DNA from: Pseudomonas frederiksbergensis
GTDB taxonomy: Bacteria > Pseudomonadota > Gammaproteobacteria > Pseudomonadales > Pseudomonadaceae
Assembly (NCBI RefSeq): GCF_017114915.1
Contig: NZ_JAAUOE010000014.1
Location: 1 to 42,891 of the forward strand
Direction: 5' to 3'
Length of the DNA stretch: 42,891 bases
Shown piece after piece: positions 17,039 to 26,625 of the stretch. The notes under the pieces were generated by a model that saw only the letters and a program-made list of their open reading frames with translations, had not been told where the DNA came from and did not search any database. Numbering within the stretch: the first letter of the stretch is position 1; every line of letters starts with the position of its first letter. The position numbers and the translations under genes are program-made.

Positions 17039-18481
17039 ATGAGCGAGTTGTTGTCCTCCGTCAGTGAACACCTCCTGGCGCCCGGCGGCGTAACGATCGA
17101 GAGCCTGCAGGGTGTGCTCGGCGATCTGGCCGGCCCGGGCATCGATGCCGCCGACCTGTATTTCCAGGGGCAGATTTCCGAGTCCTGGGCGCTGGAAGAC
17201 GGGATCGTCAAAGAAGGCAGCTTCAACCTCGACCAGGGTGTCGGCGTGCGGGCGCAATCGGGTGAAAAAACCGGTTTTGCCTACAGCAATGCGATCACCC
17301 TCGAAGCGCTGGGCGCGGCAGCCCGTGCGGCGCGTTCGATCTCCCGGGCCGGGCAGAACGGCACCGTGCAGGCATTCACCACCCAGGATGTCGCCCAATT
17401 GTATGGGCCGGACAACCCACTGGAAGTGCTGACCCGCGCCGAGAAAGTCGAGCTGCTCAAGCGTATCGACGTGGCGACCCGCGCTCTCGACCCGCGTATC
17501 CAGCAAGTCACCGTGAGCATGGCCGGGGTCTGGGAGCGAATTTTGATCGCCTCCACCGACGGCGGCCTGGCGGCGGATGTACGGCCGTTGGTGCGTTTCA
17601 ATGTCAGTGTGATCGTCGAGCAGAACGGTCGTCGTGAGCGTGGCGGTCATGGCGGTGGCGGTCGTACCGATTACCGCTATTTCCTCAGTGAAGACCGCGC
17701 CATGGGCTATGCCCGTGAAGCGTTGCGTCAGGCGCTGGTGAATCTGGAAGCCATTCCGGCGCCGGCCGGTACGTTGCCGGTGGTGTTGGGTTCGGGTTGG
17801 TCCGGCGTATTGCTGCACGAAGCCGTCGGCCATGGTCTGGAAGGCGATTTCAACCGCAAGGGCAGTTCGGCCTATAGCGGGCGCATGGGCGAGATGGTCG
17901 CCTCGAAGCTTTGCACCATCGTCGATGACGGTACCCTCGCCGGGCGCCGTGGTTCGCTGAGCGTCGACGACGAAGGCACGCCGACTGAGTGCACCACGCT
18001 GATCGAAAACGGCGTGCTCAAGGGGTATATGCAGGACAAGCTCAACGCGCGCCTGATGGGCGTGGCCCGCACCGGCAACGGTCGTCGCGAATCCTACGCG
18101 CACCTGCCGATGCCGCGCATGACCAACACTTACATGCTCGGTGGCGAAAGCGACCCGGCGGAAATCATCGCCTCGGTGAAAAAAGGCATCTACTGCGCCA
18201 ACCTCGGCGGCGGTCAGGTGGACATCACCAGCGGCAAGTTTGTGTTCTCCACCAGCGAGGCGTACCTGATCGAAGACGGCAAGATTACCGCCCCGGTCAA
18301 AGGCGCAACGTTGATCGGCAATGGGCCGGAAGCCATGAGTCGGGTGTCGATGGTCGGGAACGATCTGGCGCTGGACAGCGGCGTGGGGACGTGCGGCAAG
18401 GATGGGCAATCGGTGCCGGTGGGTGTCGGCCAGCCAACGCTGAAAATCGATGCGATTACCGTGGGTGGCACGGGCGCATAA
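17039..18481 (+). CDS. tldD: Metalloprotease TldD
   Basis: A 480-aa subunit of the cytoplasmic TldD/TldE (PmbA) heterodimeric protease, which trims peptides such as microcin precursors and degrades CcdA in E. coli. The zinc motif HEAVGH is complete (His260, Glu261, His264), followed by [17 protein letters not shown]. The N-terminal TldD domain shows the [15 protein letters not shown] pattern common to both subunits. The C-terminus carries the conserved [18 protein letters not shown] His/Gly-rich loop ([16 protein letters not shown], about residues 197-212) is normal for the family. The partner gene pmbA lies 680 nt downstream, separated by the oppositely oriented darP. Confidence 0.97.
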   Translation: MSELLSSVSEHLLAPGGVTIESLQGVLGDLAGPGIDAADLYFQGQISESWALEDGIVKEGSFNLDQGVGVRAQSGEKTGFAYSNAITLEALGAAARAARSISRAGQNGTVQAFTTQDVAQLYGPDNPLEVLTRAEKVELLKRIDVATRALDPRIQQVTVSMAGVWERILIASTDGGLAADVRPLVRFNVSVIVEQNGRRERGGHGGGGRTDYRYFLSEDRAMGYAREALRQALVNLEAIPAPAGTLPVVLGSGWSGVLLHEAVGHGLEGDFNRKGSSAYSGRMGEMVASKLCTIVDDGTLAGRRGSLSVDDEGTPTECTTLIENGVLKGYMQDKLNARLMGVARTGNGRRESYAHLPMPRMTNTYMLGGESDPAEIIASVKKGIYCANLGGGQVDITSGKFVFSTSEAYLIEDGKITAPVKGATLIGNGPEAMSRVSMVGNDLALDSGVGTCGKDGQSVPVGVGQPTLKIDAITVGGTGA

Positions 18482-18491
18482 AGTGAAGCTT

Positions 18492-18518
18492 CGGGTGAGT
18501 TGCCAGGCAACTCACCCG
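18492..18518. terminator. Bidirectional hairpin between tldD and darP
   Basis: CGGGTGAGTTGCC-A-GGCAACTCACCCG is a perfect palindrome placed between the convergent ends of tldD and darP. Flanks are only moderately T-rich (ATTCGAGATTTA on the plus side), so it is a likely but not textbook terminator for both genes. Confidence 0.6.
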
Positions 18519-18527
18519 ATTCGAGAT

Positions 18528-19052
18528 TTAACGCAGACCGCGTTGAGTCTCGTCCAGCTCACGGATGTACTTGAAGATTTTACGGCTGGAAGCAGGAGGC
18601 TTGTTTTGCGCAACCTCGTGCTGGGCCTGACGGATCAGGGAACGCAATTGCTGGCGATCGGCGTCCGGGTAGTCGACAACGAATTTTTCCAGTACGGCGT
18701 CGTCACCGGCAATCAGGCGATCACGCCAGCGCTCCAGATTATGGAAGCGCTCGTTGTACTGGCGAGTGGAGGCATCGAGTTGATCGAGCAACACCAGAAT
18801 GGCGTCAGTGTCCTGATCGCGCATCAGCTTGCCGATGAACTGAAGGTGCCGTTTACGCGCGATGTTCGCGGTGTGCTTGGGCGCCTCGGCCAGAGCCCGG
18901 CGCAAGGCGTCGGTCAAGGGCAGTTTTGCCAGCAAGTCAGGCTTGAGTGTTGTAAGGCGCTCGCCGAGGTCAACCAGAGCATGCAGCTCGCGTTTAACCT
19001 GGGATTTGCTTTTTTCTCCCGTATCGAGGGAGTCGTCGTAAGAATCAACCAT
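18528..19052 (-). CDS. darP: Ribosome biogenesis factor DarP (YjgA)
   Basis: A 174-aa basic helical protein of the YjgA/DUF615 family, which binds late 50S precursors and helps peptidyl-transferase centre maturation in E. coli. Features: [18 protein letters not shown] near the N-terminus, [14 protein letters not shown] in the middle, and a C-terminal [14 protein letters not shown]. The ATG at 19052 gives the usual length; the open frame continues far upstream across pmbA on the other strand and is not coding. It is transcribed against tldD and divergently from pmbA. Confidence 0.94.
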   Translation of the reverse strand: MVDSYDDSLDTGEKSKSQVKRELHALVDLGERLTTLKPDLLAKLPLTDALRRALAEAPKHTANIARKRHLQFIGKLMRDQDTDAILVLLDQLDASTRQYNERFHNLERWRDRLIAGDDAVLEKFVVDYPDADRQQLRSLIRQAQHEVAQNKPPASSRKIFKYIRELDETQRGLR

Positions 19053-19160
19053 GGTGGCCGTCCGCAAAGAAACGCCGCCATGATAACCAGTCGGGGGCCG
19101 CTTGTCCGGCCCGGTCGCTCGATGACCGTTACCGAAAGCAGAATTTGAGTGGAGAACAGC

Positions 19161-20507
19161 ATGAGTGCAGTTGAAAGCGTCGGCCCACAAGCGTTGCCGG
19201 CACTGCAAGAACAAGTCGAGCAGATCATCGCTGAAGCCAAGCGCCAGGGCGCCAGTGCCTGTGAAGTGGCGGTGTCGCTGGAGCAGGGTCTGTCGACCAC
19301 GGTGCGTCAGCGGGAAGTCGAAACCGTCGAGTTCAACCGCGATCAAGGCTTTGGCATCACTTTGTATGTAGGGCAGCGCAAAGGATCGGCCAGCACCTCG
19401 GCCAGCGGTTCGGAAGCGATTCGCGAAACCGTCGCTGCTGCACTGGCGATTGCCAAGCACACGTCTGAAGACGAAGCCGCAGGCTTGGCGGATGCCGCGC
19501 TGATGGCCAAGGAACTGCAGGATTTCGACCTGTTCCATCAATGGAGTATCACGCCGGAGCGAGCCATCGAGCAGGCCCTGGCTTGTGAAGCGGCGGCGTT
19601 TGCCGCCGACAGTCGGATCAAGAACGCCGACGGCACCACCCTCAGCACTCATCAGGGTTGCCGTGTGTACGGCAACAGCCACGGTTTTATCGGCGGTTAC
19701 GCCTCGACCCGTCACAGCCTCAGCTGCGTGATGATCGCCGAGGCCGATGGCCAGATGCAGCGTGATTACTGGTACGACGTGAACCGGCAGGGCAATTTGT
19801 TGGCCAGCCCGGAGAGCATCGGCCAGCGTGCCGCGCAACGGGCGGCGAGCCGCTTGGGCGCACGCCCGGTACCGACCTGCGAAGTGCCGGTGCTGTTTTC
19901 TGCGGAACTGGCCGGCGGTTTGTTCGGCAGTTTCCTCTCGGCGATTTCCGGCGGCAGTCTATATCGCAAGTCTTCGTTCCTCGAAGGCACGCTGGGGCAG
20001 AAACTGTTCCCGGAATGGCTGACCATCGATGAACGTCCGCACTTGATGCGCGCTTTGGGCAGCTCTGCCTTCGACGGCGATGGCCTGGCGACCTACGCCA
20101 AGCCGTTCGTGGAAAACGGCGAGCTGGTGTCCTACGTGCTTGGCACCTATTCCGGCCGCAAGCTGGGCATGCCGAGCACCGCGAATGCCGGCGGCGTGCA
20201 CAACCTGTTCGTCACCCATGGCGACGAAGATCAGGCGGCCCTGTTGCGCCGCATGGGTCGTGGCCTGCTGGTCACTGAATTGATGGGGCAGGGCCTGAAC
20301 ATGGTCACTGGCGATTACTCCCGTGGCGCAGCGGGTTTCTGGGTCGAGAACGGCGAAATCCAGTTCGCGGTCCAGGAAGTGACCATCGCCGGCAACATGC
20401 GCGACATGTTCAAGCAGATCATTGCGGTGGGTAATGACCTGGAATTGCGCAGCAACATTCGCACCGGTTCGGTGTTGATCGAGCGGATGACGGTGGCGGG
20501 TAGCTAA
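19161..20507 (+). CDS. pmbA: Metalloprotease subunit PmbA/TldE
   Basis: A 448-aa partner of TldD. It shares the TldD/PmbA fold ([16 protein letters not shown] near residue 60, [41 protein letters not shown] in the C-terminal half) but lacks the HExxxH zinc motif, as expected of the non-catalytic subunit. GGAG precedes the ATG at 19161; a GTG four codons earlier is less likely. A strong bidirectional terminator at 20533-20560 ends the transcript. Promoter signals must lie in the 108-bp gap to darP. Confidence 0.96.
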   Translation: MSAVESVGPQALPALQEQVEQIIAEAKRQGASACEVAVSLEQGLSTTVRQREVETVEFNRDQGFGITLYVGQRKGSASTSASGSEAIRETVAAALAIAKHTSEDEAAGLADAALMAKELQDFDLFHQWSITPERAIEQALACEAAAFAADSRIKNADGTTLSTHQGCRVYGNSHGFIGGYASTRHSLSCVMIAEADGQMQRDYWYDVNRQGNLLASPESIGQRAAQRAASRLGARPVPTCEVPVLFSAELAGGLFGSFLSAISGGSLYRKSSFLEGTLGQKLFPEWLTIDERPHLMRALGSSAFDGDGLATYAKPFVENGELVSYVLGTYSGRKLGMPSTANAGGVHNLFVTHGDEDQAALLRRMGRGLLVTELMGQGLNMVTGDYSRGAAGFWVENGEIQFAVQEVTIAGNMRDMFKQIIAVGNDLELRSNIRTGSVLIERMTVAGS

Positions 20508-20532
20508 GCTGCGATTGCTGCACAAAAAAAAG

Positions 20533-20560
20533 CGCCACCCGATCGGGTGGCGTTTTTTTT
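20533..20560 (+). terminator. Bidirectional Rho-independent terminator between pmbA and ptsO
   Basis: CGCCACCCGATCGGGTGGCG is a 20-bp perfect palindrome followed by eight T on plus, and preceded by an A-tract (20524-20531) that gives a U-tract on the minus strand. It serves pmbA on plus and the rpoN-ptsO cluster on minus. Confidence 0.95.
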
Positions 20561-20575
20561 GGATCTTTTTGACGT

Positions 20576-20848
20576 TTACTCGCCTTCGTCGAAGAAATTG
20601 TTGATCAAGTCCACCAATGCCTGCAGCGCCTCGTCAGCCTGCTCACCTTCGGTACTCAGGTGGATTGTGGTGCCCTTGCCCGCGGCCAGCATCATCATGG
20701 CCATGATGCTTTTACCGTCGACCATCGATTCCGGAGTGCGGCCGGCCCTGATCTGGCACGGGAACTGCCCGGCCACCCCAACGAATTTGGCGGACGCGCG
20801 GGCATGCAGGCCCAATTTGTTGATGATTTCGATTTCCCGAGCAGGCAT
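20576..20848 (-). CDS. ptsO: Nitrogen PTS phosphocarrier NPr
   Basis: A 90-aa HPr-like carrier that passes phosphate from PtsP (EI-Ntr) to PtsN. The phosphorylatable His15 is in NKLGLHARAS; the regulatory serine region GKSIMAMMML follows near residue 46. It is the last gene of the rpoN cluster, 15 nt after rapZ, and is followed by a bidirectional terminator. Together with PtsN it signals nitrogen, carbon and potassium status rather than transporting sugar; that role is family knowledge. Confidence 0.96.
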   Translation of the reverse strand: MPAREIEIINKLGLHARASAKFVGVAGQFPCQIRAGRTPESMVDGKSIMAMMMLAAGKGTTIHLSTEGEQADEALQALVDLINNFFDEGE

Positions 20849-20863
20849 CGCGATGTGAATCCT

Positions 20864-21721
20864 TTAGCTGAGGTCGCGGTGGCGAACCTGGACGTTCTTC
20901 AGGGATTGTTGCAGGACCTGACCCAGACGTTCGGTCAGGTAGACAGAGCGGTGATGGCCGCCAGTGCAGCCAATGGCAATGGTGACATAGGCGCGGTTGC
21001 TGGCGGCAAAGCGGGGTAGCCACTTGAGCAGGTACGAGGAAATATCCTGGAACATCTCCTCGACGTCCGGCTGTGCCGCCAGGTACTCGGCCACCGGTTG
21101 ATCGAGCCCGGATTGTGCCCGTAGCTCCGGTTTCCAGTAAGGGTTGGGCAGACAGCGCACATCGAACACCAGATCGGCGTCCACCGGCATGCCACGCTTG
21201 AACCCGAAAGACTCCACCAGGAACGCAGTACCGGGCTCTGGCTGATTCAGCAGGCGCAGCTTGATGGTATCGCGCAGTTGATACAGGTTCAGATGGGTGG
21301 TGTTGACCTTGAGGTCGGCCAGATCGGCGATCGGCCCCAGCAAATTGGTTTCGTCCTCTATCGCCTCCGCCAGCGAGCGATTGGCGCTGCTCAGCGGGTG
21401 ACGACGGCGGGTTTCCGAAAAACGTTTGAGCAGGGTCTCTTCGTCGGCGTCCAGGTACAGGACATCGCACTGGATATGCCGACTGCGGACTTCTTCCAGC
21501 AGTTCGGGAAAGCGTGACAGGTGGCTCGGCAAGTTGCGAGCATCGATGGACACGGCCACCAGCGGTTGTGCCAGTTCAGTGTGAATCAGCGCGCGTTCGG
21601 CCAGTTCCGGCAGCAAGCCGGCAGGCAGGTTGTCGATGCAGTAATAGCCGTTGTCCTCGAGAACATCGAGGGCAGTGCTTTTACCGGAGCCGGAGCGGCC
21701 GCTGACGATGATCAGGCGCAT
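20864..21721 (-). CDS. rapZ: RNase adapter / nucleotide-binding protein RapZ
   Basis: A 285-aa protein of the RapZ (YvcJ/DUF488-unrelated) family. The N-terminal kinase-like domain starts with Walker [10 protein letters not shown] at residues 8-16, and contains [14 protein letters not shown] and the D-rich [21 protein letters not shown] region; the C-terminal domain holds [10 protein letters not shown] and [16 protein letters not shown]. In enterobacteria RapZ delivers the GlmZ RNA to RNase E. Those RNAs are not seen here, so a different partner is likely in pseudomonads. The gene begins 2 nt after the ptsN stop. Confidence 0.95.
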   Translation of the reverse strand: MRLIIVSGRSGSGKSTALDVLEDNGYYCIDNLPAGLLPELAERALIHTELAQPLVAVSIDARNLPSHLSRFPELLEEVRSRHIQCDVLYLDADEETLLKRFSETRRRHPLSSANRSLAEAIEDETNLLGPIADLADLKVNTTHLNLYQLRDTIKLRLLNQPEPGTAFLVESFGFKRGMPVDADLVFDVRCLPNPYWKPELRAQSGLDQPVAEYLAAQPDVEEMFQDISSYLLKWLPRFAASNRAYVTIAIGCTGGHHRSVYLTERLGQVLQQSLKNVQVRHRDLS

Positions 21722-21723
21722 GA

Positions 21724-22188
21724 TTAGTGACCGTTTTGCTCGTCAAGGACAACTTGATACAGGGCTTGGTTGCTCTGGGCACTGCGCAGCTTTTCACGTA
21801 CTTCCTTGCGATCAAGCATGCTGGCGATCTGGCGCAGCAACTCCAGGTGCGCATCGGTGGCGGCTTCCGGGACCAGTAGTACAAACAACAGGTCAACCGG
21901 CGCTCCGTCGATGGCGTCGAAATCGATGGGGGCATCCAGGTGCATCAAGGCACTGATGGGCGATTCGCAGCCCTTGAGGCGGCAGTGGGGGATGGCGATA
22001 CCGTTGCCAAAACCGGTAGAGCCGAGTTTTTCACGGGCAATCAGAGCCTCGAAGACATCTTGCATCTCCAGATCCGGCACTTCTTTGTGGATAAGGTTGG
22101 CAATCTGTTCGAGGGCGCGTTTTTTACTGCCGCCCGGCACGTTCACGAGGGAACGGCCGGGGGTCAGGATGCTTTCAAGTCGGATCAT
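21724..22188 (-). CDS. ptsN: Nitrogen PTS EIIA protein PtsN
   Basis: A 154-aa EIIA-Ntr. The phosphoacceptor is His68 in [12 protein letters not shown]. The start [10 protein letters not shown] and the C-terminal [11 protein letters not shown]...LRQIASML pattern fit the family. It receives phosphate from NPr and, in its unphosphorylated form, regulates potassium transport and other targets in related bacteria. It lies 12 nt after hpf and just before rapZ, inside the sigma-54 cluster. Confidence 0.97.
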   Translation of the reverse strand: MIRLESILTPGRSLVNVPGGSKKRALEQIANLIHKEVPDLEMQDVFEALIAREKLGSTGFGNGIAIPHCRLKGCESPISALMHLDAPIDFDAIDGAPVDLLFVLLVPEAATDAHLELLRQIASMLDRKEVREKLRSAQSNQALYQVVLDEQNGH

Positions 22189-22200
22189 GGATTGGGGATG

Positions 22201-22509
22201 TTAACGACCGGTCGCGCCCTGGAGGAGGCTCTGGGTCTTTTCCTTATGCTTTTTGAGTTGGCGATCCAGCTTGTCGGTCAGCAGGTCAATAGCGGCATAC
22301 ATGTCCGTATGCTCGGCATTGGCGACCACTTCTCCGCCGGGAATATGCAGCGTGGCTTCGATTTTCTGCAGCAGCTTCTCGACGTTCATCGTGACCTGCA
22401 CGTTGGTGATCTTGTCGAAATGCCTCTCTAATCGTTCGAGTTTTTCGCCGATATAGGTGCGCAGAGGTTCGGTCACTTCCAGTTGGTGTCCACTGATGTT
22501 GACTTGCAT
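22201..22509 (-). CDS. hpf: Ribosome hibernation promoting factor, short form
   Basis: A 102-aa short HPF that binds the 30S A/P-site region and promotes ribosome dimerisation in stationary phase. Start MQVNISGHQLEVTEPLRTYIG with AGGAG 8 nt upstream fixes the ATG at 22509; an 18-codon extension has no ribosome-binding site. The basic tail KLDRQLKKHKEKTQ is typical. It lies 73 nt after rpoN, a conserved pairing in proteobacteria. Confidence 0.96.
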   Translation of the reverse strand: MQVNISGHQLEVTEPLRTYIGEKLERLERHFDKITNVQVTMNVEKLLQKIEATLHIPGGEVVANAEHTDMYAAIDLLTDKLDRQLKKHKEKTQSLLQGATGR

Positions 22510-22582
22510 ACAGCTTCTCCTTCGTTGCCAGTGCATAAAGCGGTAGATCAGATGATCTACCACTGGAACGCTGTGGCGTGGC

Positions 22583-24076
22583 TTACATCAACCGCTTGCG
22601 TTCGCTCGAAGGCGCGATCCCGAGGGATTCGCGGTACTTGGCGACGGTGCGGCGAGCCACCTGAATGCCTTGTGCCTCCAGTAAACCAGCGATCTTGCTG
22701 TCACTCAACGGCTTTTTCTGATTTTCCGCGGCAACCAGTTTTTTGATGATCGCGCGAATCGCCGTGGACGAGCATTCACCGCCTTCGGAGGTGCTGACGT
22801 GACTGGAGAAAAAATATTTCAGTTCATAGATGCCCCGTGGGGTATGCATGAATTTTTGCGTGGTCACCCGTGAAATCGTCGATTCGTGCATGCCCACCGC
22901 CTCGGCGATGTCATGCAGCACCAACGGCTTCATGGCTTCGTCGCCGTACTCCAGAAAGCCGCGTTGATGCTCGACGATCTGAGTGGCCACTTTCATCAGC
23001 GTTTCGTTGCGGCTTTGCAGGCTCTTGATGAACCAGCGAGCCTCCTGCAACTGATTACGCATGAAGGTGTTATCGGCACTGGTATCGGCGCGGCGCACGA
23101 AACCGGCGTATTGCGCGTTGACCCGCAGGCGAGGCACCGACTCCTGGTTCAGCTCCACCAGCCAGCGCTCGTTGTCCTTGCGCACGATCACGTCGGGAAC
23201 GACATATTCAGCTTCGGTGGACTCGATTTGCGAGCCCGGGCGCGGGTTGAGGCTCTGGACCAGTTCGATGACCTGACGCAGTTCATCTTCCTTGAGCTTC
23301 ATGCGTCGCATCAGCTGGCTGTAGTCGCGGCTGCCGAGCAGGTCGATGTAATCGGTGACCAGGCGCTTGGCCTCCGCCAGCCAAGGGGTCTTGGCGGGCA
23401 GTTGGCGCAGTTGCAGCAGCAGGCATTCGCCCAGGTTGCGGGCGCCGATGCCGGCGGGCTCGAATTGCTGAATGCGGTGCAGGACGGCTTCGATTTCGTC
23501 CAGCTCAATGTCCAGTTCCGGATCGAAGGCCTCAAGGATTTCCTCGAGGGTTTCGTCCAGGTAGCCCTGATTGTTGATGCAATCGATCAGGGTCACGGCG
23601 ATCAGGCGATCGGTGTCGGACATCGGTGCCAGGTTCAGCTGCCATAGCAGATGGCTCTGCAGGCTTTCACCGGCCGATGTACGGGTGGTGAAATCCCACT
23701 CGTCGTCATCGTTGCTCGGCAGGCTGCTGGCGCTGGTCTGGTAGACGTCTTCCCAAGCGGTGTCGACAGGCAGTTCGTTGGGTATGCGCTCGTTCCAGTC
23801 GCCTTCTTCAAGGTTATCCACCGTCGGGGCGGCTTCCTGGTAGGAGGGTTCCTGAATGTCGGCGCTGGGTTGTTGTTCGGCTTTGTCGGCCAAGGGGTCG
23901 GCGTTATCGAAGTCGTCGCCTTCTTCCTGGCGTTCGAGCATCGGATTGGACTCCAGGGCCTCCTGGATTTCCTGTTGCAGGTCCAGGGTCGACAATTGGA
24001 GCAGGCGGATGGCCTGTTGCAGCTGCGGTGTCATCGTCAGCTGCTGGCCCATTCTCAAGACTAGCGATGGTTTCAT
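22583..24076 (-). CDS. rpoN: RNA polymerase sigma-54 factor
   Basis: A 497-aa sigma-54. Region I ([19 protein letters not shown] then [17 protein letters not shown]) interacts with bacterial enhancer-binding proteins; an acidic region II spans about residues 50-120; the core-binding domain follows; the helix-turn-helix lies near residue 385 ([17 protein letters not shown]); and the RpoN box [10 protein letters not shown] lies near residue 475. No convincing Shine-Dalgarno precedes the ATG, and the leader holds a C(UUCG)G-type hairpin at 24128-24141. It is 184 nt downstream of lptB, with its own candidate -10 at 24154-24159. Confidence 0.98.
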   Translation of the reverse strand: MKPSLVLRMGQQLTMTPQLQQAIRLLQLSTLDLQQEIQEALESNPMLERQEEGDDFDNADPLADKAEQQPSADIQEPSYQEAAPTVDNLEEGDWNERIPNELPVDTAWEDVYQTSASSLPSNDDDEWDFTTRTSAGESLQSHLLWQLNLAPMSDTDRLIAVTLIDCINNQGYLDETLEEILEAFDPELDIELDEIEAVLHRIQQFEPAGIGARNLGECLLLQLRQLPAKTPWLAEAKRLVTDYIDLLGSRDYSQLMRRMKLKEDELRQVIELVQSLNPRPGSQIESTEAEYVVPDVIVRKDNERWLVELNQESVPRLRVNAQYAGFVRRADTSADNTFMRNQLQEARWFIKSLQSRNETLMKVATQIVEHQRGFLEYGDEAMKPLVLHDIAEAVGMHESTISRVTTQKFMHTPRGIYELKYFFSSHVSTSEGGECSSTAIRAIIKKLVAAENQKKPLSDSKIAGLLEAQGIQVARRTVAKYRESLGIAPSSERKRLM

Positions 24077-24127
24077 GGCAGGGGCTTAACACCTTATTCG
24101 CCGGCGCGCATGCGCCATCCACTACAG

Positions 24128-24141
24128 GGCGCCGAAGCGCC
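24128..24141 (-). promoter_or_regulatory. UUCG-tetraloop hairpin in rpoN leader
   Basis: On the minus strand GGCGC-UUCG-GCGCC forms a 5-bp GC stem closed by the extra-stable C(UUCG)G loop. It lies 52-65 nt before the rpoN ATG and is not followed by a U-tract. A second GC-rich dyad (GGCGCATGCGC) lies closer to the start codon. Confidence 0.5.
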
Positions 24142-24153
24142 AAACTTAAGCAA

Positions 24154-24159
24154 ATTATA
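24154..24159 (-). promoter_or_regulatory. Candidate -10 element for rpoN
   Basis: A perfect TATAAT on the minus strand in an AT-rich patch between lptB and rpoN, about 80 nt before the rpoN start. The -35 region 17-18 nt upstream is poor (AGGCAA), so strength is uncertain. Confidence 0.4.
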
Positions 24160-24260
24160 TGCCTGAAACTGAAGTGTTTGCCTAGAGCGCTGTAACAATA
24201 AAAATATATTGATTTTTTATTGCAATGAGCGCTCGGGCGACTGGCCTGGCACCTCAGCGC

Positions 24261-24986
24261 TTACAAGCGGAATTCATGGCCCAGATACACTTCCTTGACC
24301 AGATCGTTGGCCAGGATGGTGGCAGAGTCACCTTCGGCGATCAGTTGGCCATCGTTGACGATGTAGGCGGTTTCACAGATATCCAGGGTTTCACGGACGT
24401 TGTGGTCGGTGATCAGCACGCCAATGCCTTTGGCCTTGAGGTGATGGATGATCTGCTTGATGTCGCCCACCGAAATCGGGTCCACGCCGGCAAAGGGTTC
24501 GTCGAGGAGGATGAATTTCGGGTTGGTGGCCAGTGCCCGGGCAATTTCCACGCGGCGGCGCTCACCGCCGGACAGGCTCATGCCAAGGCTGTCACGGATG
24601 TGGTGGATGTGAAATTCCTGCAGCAGGCTTTCCAGCTCTTTGCGGCGACCTGTCTTGTCGAGCTCCTTGCGGGTTTCGAGAATGGCCATGATGTTGTCGG
24701 ATACCGAAAGCTTGCGGAAGATCGACGCTTCTTGCGGCAGGTAGCCGATGCCGGCCTTCGCGCGACCGTGCATCGGCTGGTGGCTGACGTCCAGGTTGTC
24801 GATCAGCACGCGGCCCTGATCGGCTTGCACCAGGCCAACGATCATGTAGAAACAGGTGGTTTTGCCGGCGCCATTGGGGCCAAGCAGACCGACGATCTGA
24901 CCGCTGTCGATGGACAGGCTGACGTCACGCACGACCTGGCGGCTCTTGTAGCTCTTGGCCAGATGCTGAGCTTTAAGAGTTGCCAT
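24261..24986 (-). CDS. lptB: LPS export ABC transporter ATP-binding protein LptB
   Basis: A 241-aa ATPase that drives LptFG to extract LPS from the inner membrane. Walker A is GPNGAGKTT (residues about 36-44), the signature is [15 protein letters not shown], Walker B is [13 protein letters not shown], and the switch His is in [10 protein letters not shown]. Its start overlaps the lptA stop by one base. It belongs with lptC and lptA upstream; lptF and lptG are not in the window. Confidence 0.97.
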   Translation of the reverse strand: MATLKAQHLAKSYKSRQVVRDVSLSIDSGQIVGLLGPNGAGKTTCFYMIVGLVQADQGRVLIDNLDVSHQPMHGRAKAGIGYLPQEASIFRKLSVSDNIMAILETRKELDKTGRRKELESLLQEFHIHHIRDSLGMSLSGGERRRVEIARALATNPKFILLDEPFAGVDPISVGDIKQIIHHLKAKGIGVLITDHNVRETLDICETAYIVNDGQLIAEGDSATILANDLVKEVYLGHEFRL

Positions 24987-25534
24987 TACTGGGCCTTTTG
25001 CTCATCGGTTTTCTTTTTCGGCTGGATCACCATGTCGATGCGTGGGCGCGACTCGGTCACCTTGTTGCCGGTGGCGCGACCGGCACTCGCCAGCTTCTTG
25101 ACTGTGTCGTAGACGATTTTCTCGCCTTGGGTGGTGTTGTTATCCTTGTCGACGACTTTTGCTTTGTCGATCAGCACAACGCGGTTTTGCGAGGCGTGGT
25201 ACTGGATAGTCACACCCCAACCCTGGACAGGTTTGGTGTCACCGGCAGTTTGCAGTTGCTCGAAGTAGGCGAGGTTGCCCACCGAAGTCACCACGTCGAT
25301 GTCACCGGCCTGAGTGCGGGTGATGGTCACGGTATTGCCGGTGACCTTCATCGAGCCCTGGGTGATGATCACGTCGCCTTTATAGGTGGCAACACCGTTC
25401 TTGTCGTCCAGTTGGGCGTCGTCGGCCTGAATGCGGATAGGCTGATCTCTATCGGTCGGCAGGGCCCAGGCGCTCACGCTTCCCAGTGCTGCGCTCAGAC
25501 CGAGCAAAATAGGGAGGGTTTTAACGAGCCTCAT
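24986..25534 (-). CDS. lptA: LPS transport periplasmic bridge protein LptA
   Basis: A 182-aa periplasmic protein that polymerises its beta-jellyroll to carry LPS between LptC and LptDE. The signal peptide is [18 protein letters not shown] with cleavage near SAWA. The OstA/LptA core starts [24 protein letters not shown] and repeats the [17 protein letters not shown] pattern. The lysine-rich C-terminus ([11 protein letters not shown]) is usual. Its start overlaps lptC by 14 nt and its stop overlaps lptB by one. Confidence 0.96.
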   Translation of the reverse strand: MRLVKTLPILLGLSAALGSVSAWALPTDRDQPIRIQADDAQLDDKNGVATYKGDVIITQGSMKVTGNTVTITRTQAGDIDVVTSVGNLAYFEQLQTAGDTKPVQGWGVTIQYHASQNRVVLIDKAKVVDKDNNTTQGEKIVYDTVKKLASAGRATGNKVTESRPRIDMVIQPKKKTDEQKAQ

Positions 25535-26093
25535 ACTGTCCTCTTACGTTCGATAGCAGGTGTATCCTGCTTTCTTTCAAATACGCCTTCATTCCCTTGC
25601 CAGTCGATACACCGCCAGCGCCGTCGATTCTAACGGGTTGCTCGGTCTGCGCATATTGCTGCTGCGGGAACACCGTCATGCGGGTGGTGGTAATCAGGGT
25701 TTTGCGGTTTTTCTCGTCGGTGCGCGCGATACGTACCGAATCGATCAGTTCCACTTCAGTGCCGCCAGGATTGACCTCGCCACGCTCGCTCTGCACGTGC
25801 CACGGGAACTCGGTGCCGCGAAACATGTTCAGGTCGGGCTTGGTCAGCAGCGTCACATCGGTTGCTTTCACATGCTCGACCTTGTCCGACGTCATCTCGT
25901 ATTGCAGTTTGCCGTCCGGCAGGTACTGCACGCTGTGGGCGTTGGTGGCGTAGTAGTCGATCATGGCTTCATCGACATGCGCAACCGGCTTGTCGAGGAA
26001 GCGTTCCGGGCTGATATTCCAATAGCCGACCGCGGCGAACAGCGCTGCGATGCAACCGAATATCAGGGTGTTGCGAATCTTTTTGCTCAGCAT
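25521..26093 (-). CDS. lptC: LPS export protein LptC
   Basis: A 190-aa bitopic protein with an N-terminal membrane helix (TLIFGCIAALFAAVGYW) and a periplasmic beta-jellyroll that hands LPS from LptBFG to LptA. The ATG at 26093 gives MLSKKIRN and the same length as E. coli LptC; a 12-codon extension into kdsC lacks support. The start lies 7 nt past the kdsC stop, so translation is probably coupled. It overlaps lptA by 14 nt. Confidence 0.94.
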   Translation of the reverse strand: MLSKKIRNTLIFGCIAALFAAVGYWNISPERFLDKPVAHVDEAMIDYYATNAHSVQYLPDGKLQYEMTSDKVEHVKATDVTLLTKPDLNMFRGTEFPWHVQSERGEVNPGGTEVELIDSVRIARTDEKNRKTLITTTRMTVFPQQQYAQTEQPVRIDGAGGVSTGKGMKAYLKESRIHLLSNVRGQYEAR

Positions 26094-26100
26094 GATGGGC

Positions 26101-26625
26101 TCACAGGTATGCGGCGTTGGCCGCATCAAGGCGGCCCTGGGCGCGCAGGATCAATTCGCAGAATTCGCGAGCGGCACCCTCGCCACCACGGGCCTGGGTG
26201 ATGCCGTGGGCATGTTCGCGCACGAAACTGGCTGCGTTGGCCACGGCCATGCCCAAGCCGACGCGGCGAATCACCGGCAGGTCTGGCAGGTCGTCGCCGA
26301 GGTAGGCCACTTGTTCATAGCTTAGGTTGAGTTGGGCCAGAAGCCCGTCGAGCACCACCAGTTTGTCTTCTCGACCCTGGAACAAATGTGGAATGCCGAG
26401 GTTCTTCGCTCGCCGTTCGACCACCGGGGTCTTGCGACCGCTGATGATAGCGGTCTGCACGCCGGCTGCCATCAGCATCTTGATGCCCTGGCCGTCGAGG
26501 GTGTTGAAGGTCTTGAATTCGCTGCCGTCTTCGAGGAAGTACAGGCGCCCGTCGGTCAGCACGCCGTCGACGTCGAATACCGCCAGTTTGATCTGTTGGC
26601 CGCGTTGCAGCAGGTCTGTGCTCAT
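26101..26625 (-). CDS. kdsC: 3-deoxy-manno-octulosonate-8-phosphatase
   Basis: A 174-aa HAD phosphatase that releases KDO from KDO-8-phosphate. HAD motif I is FDVDGVLTDG (nucleophile Asp18, acid Asp20), motif II is AIISGRKT, and motif IV is YLGDDLPDLPVI. There is no cap domain, as usual for KdsC tetramers. Its start codon overlaps the kdsD stop by one base, and lptC follows, coupling KDO synthesis to LPS export. Confidence 0.97.
   Translation of the reverse strand: MSTDLLQRGQQIKLAVFDVDGVLTDGRLYFLEDGSEFKTFNTLDGQGIKMLMAAGVQTAIISGRKTPVVERRAKNLGIPHLFQGREDKLVVLDGLLAQLNLSYEQVAYLGDDLPDLPVIRRVGLGMAVANAASFVREHAHGITQARGGEGAAREFCELILRAQGRLDAANAAYL

Noticed and set aside
17640..17680. Gly/His-rich stretch in tldD as a possible insertion or repeat
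   Set aside because: This loop is a normal feature of TldD proteins and the frame is intact on both sides.
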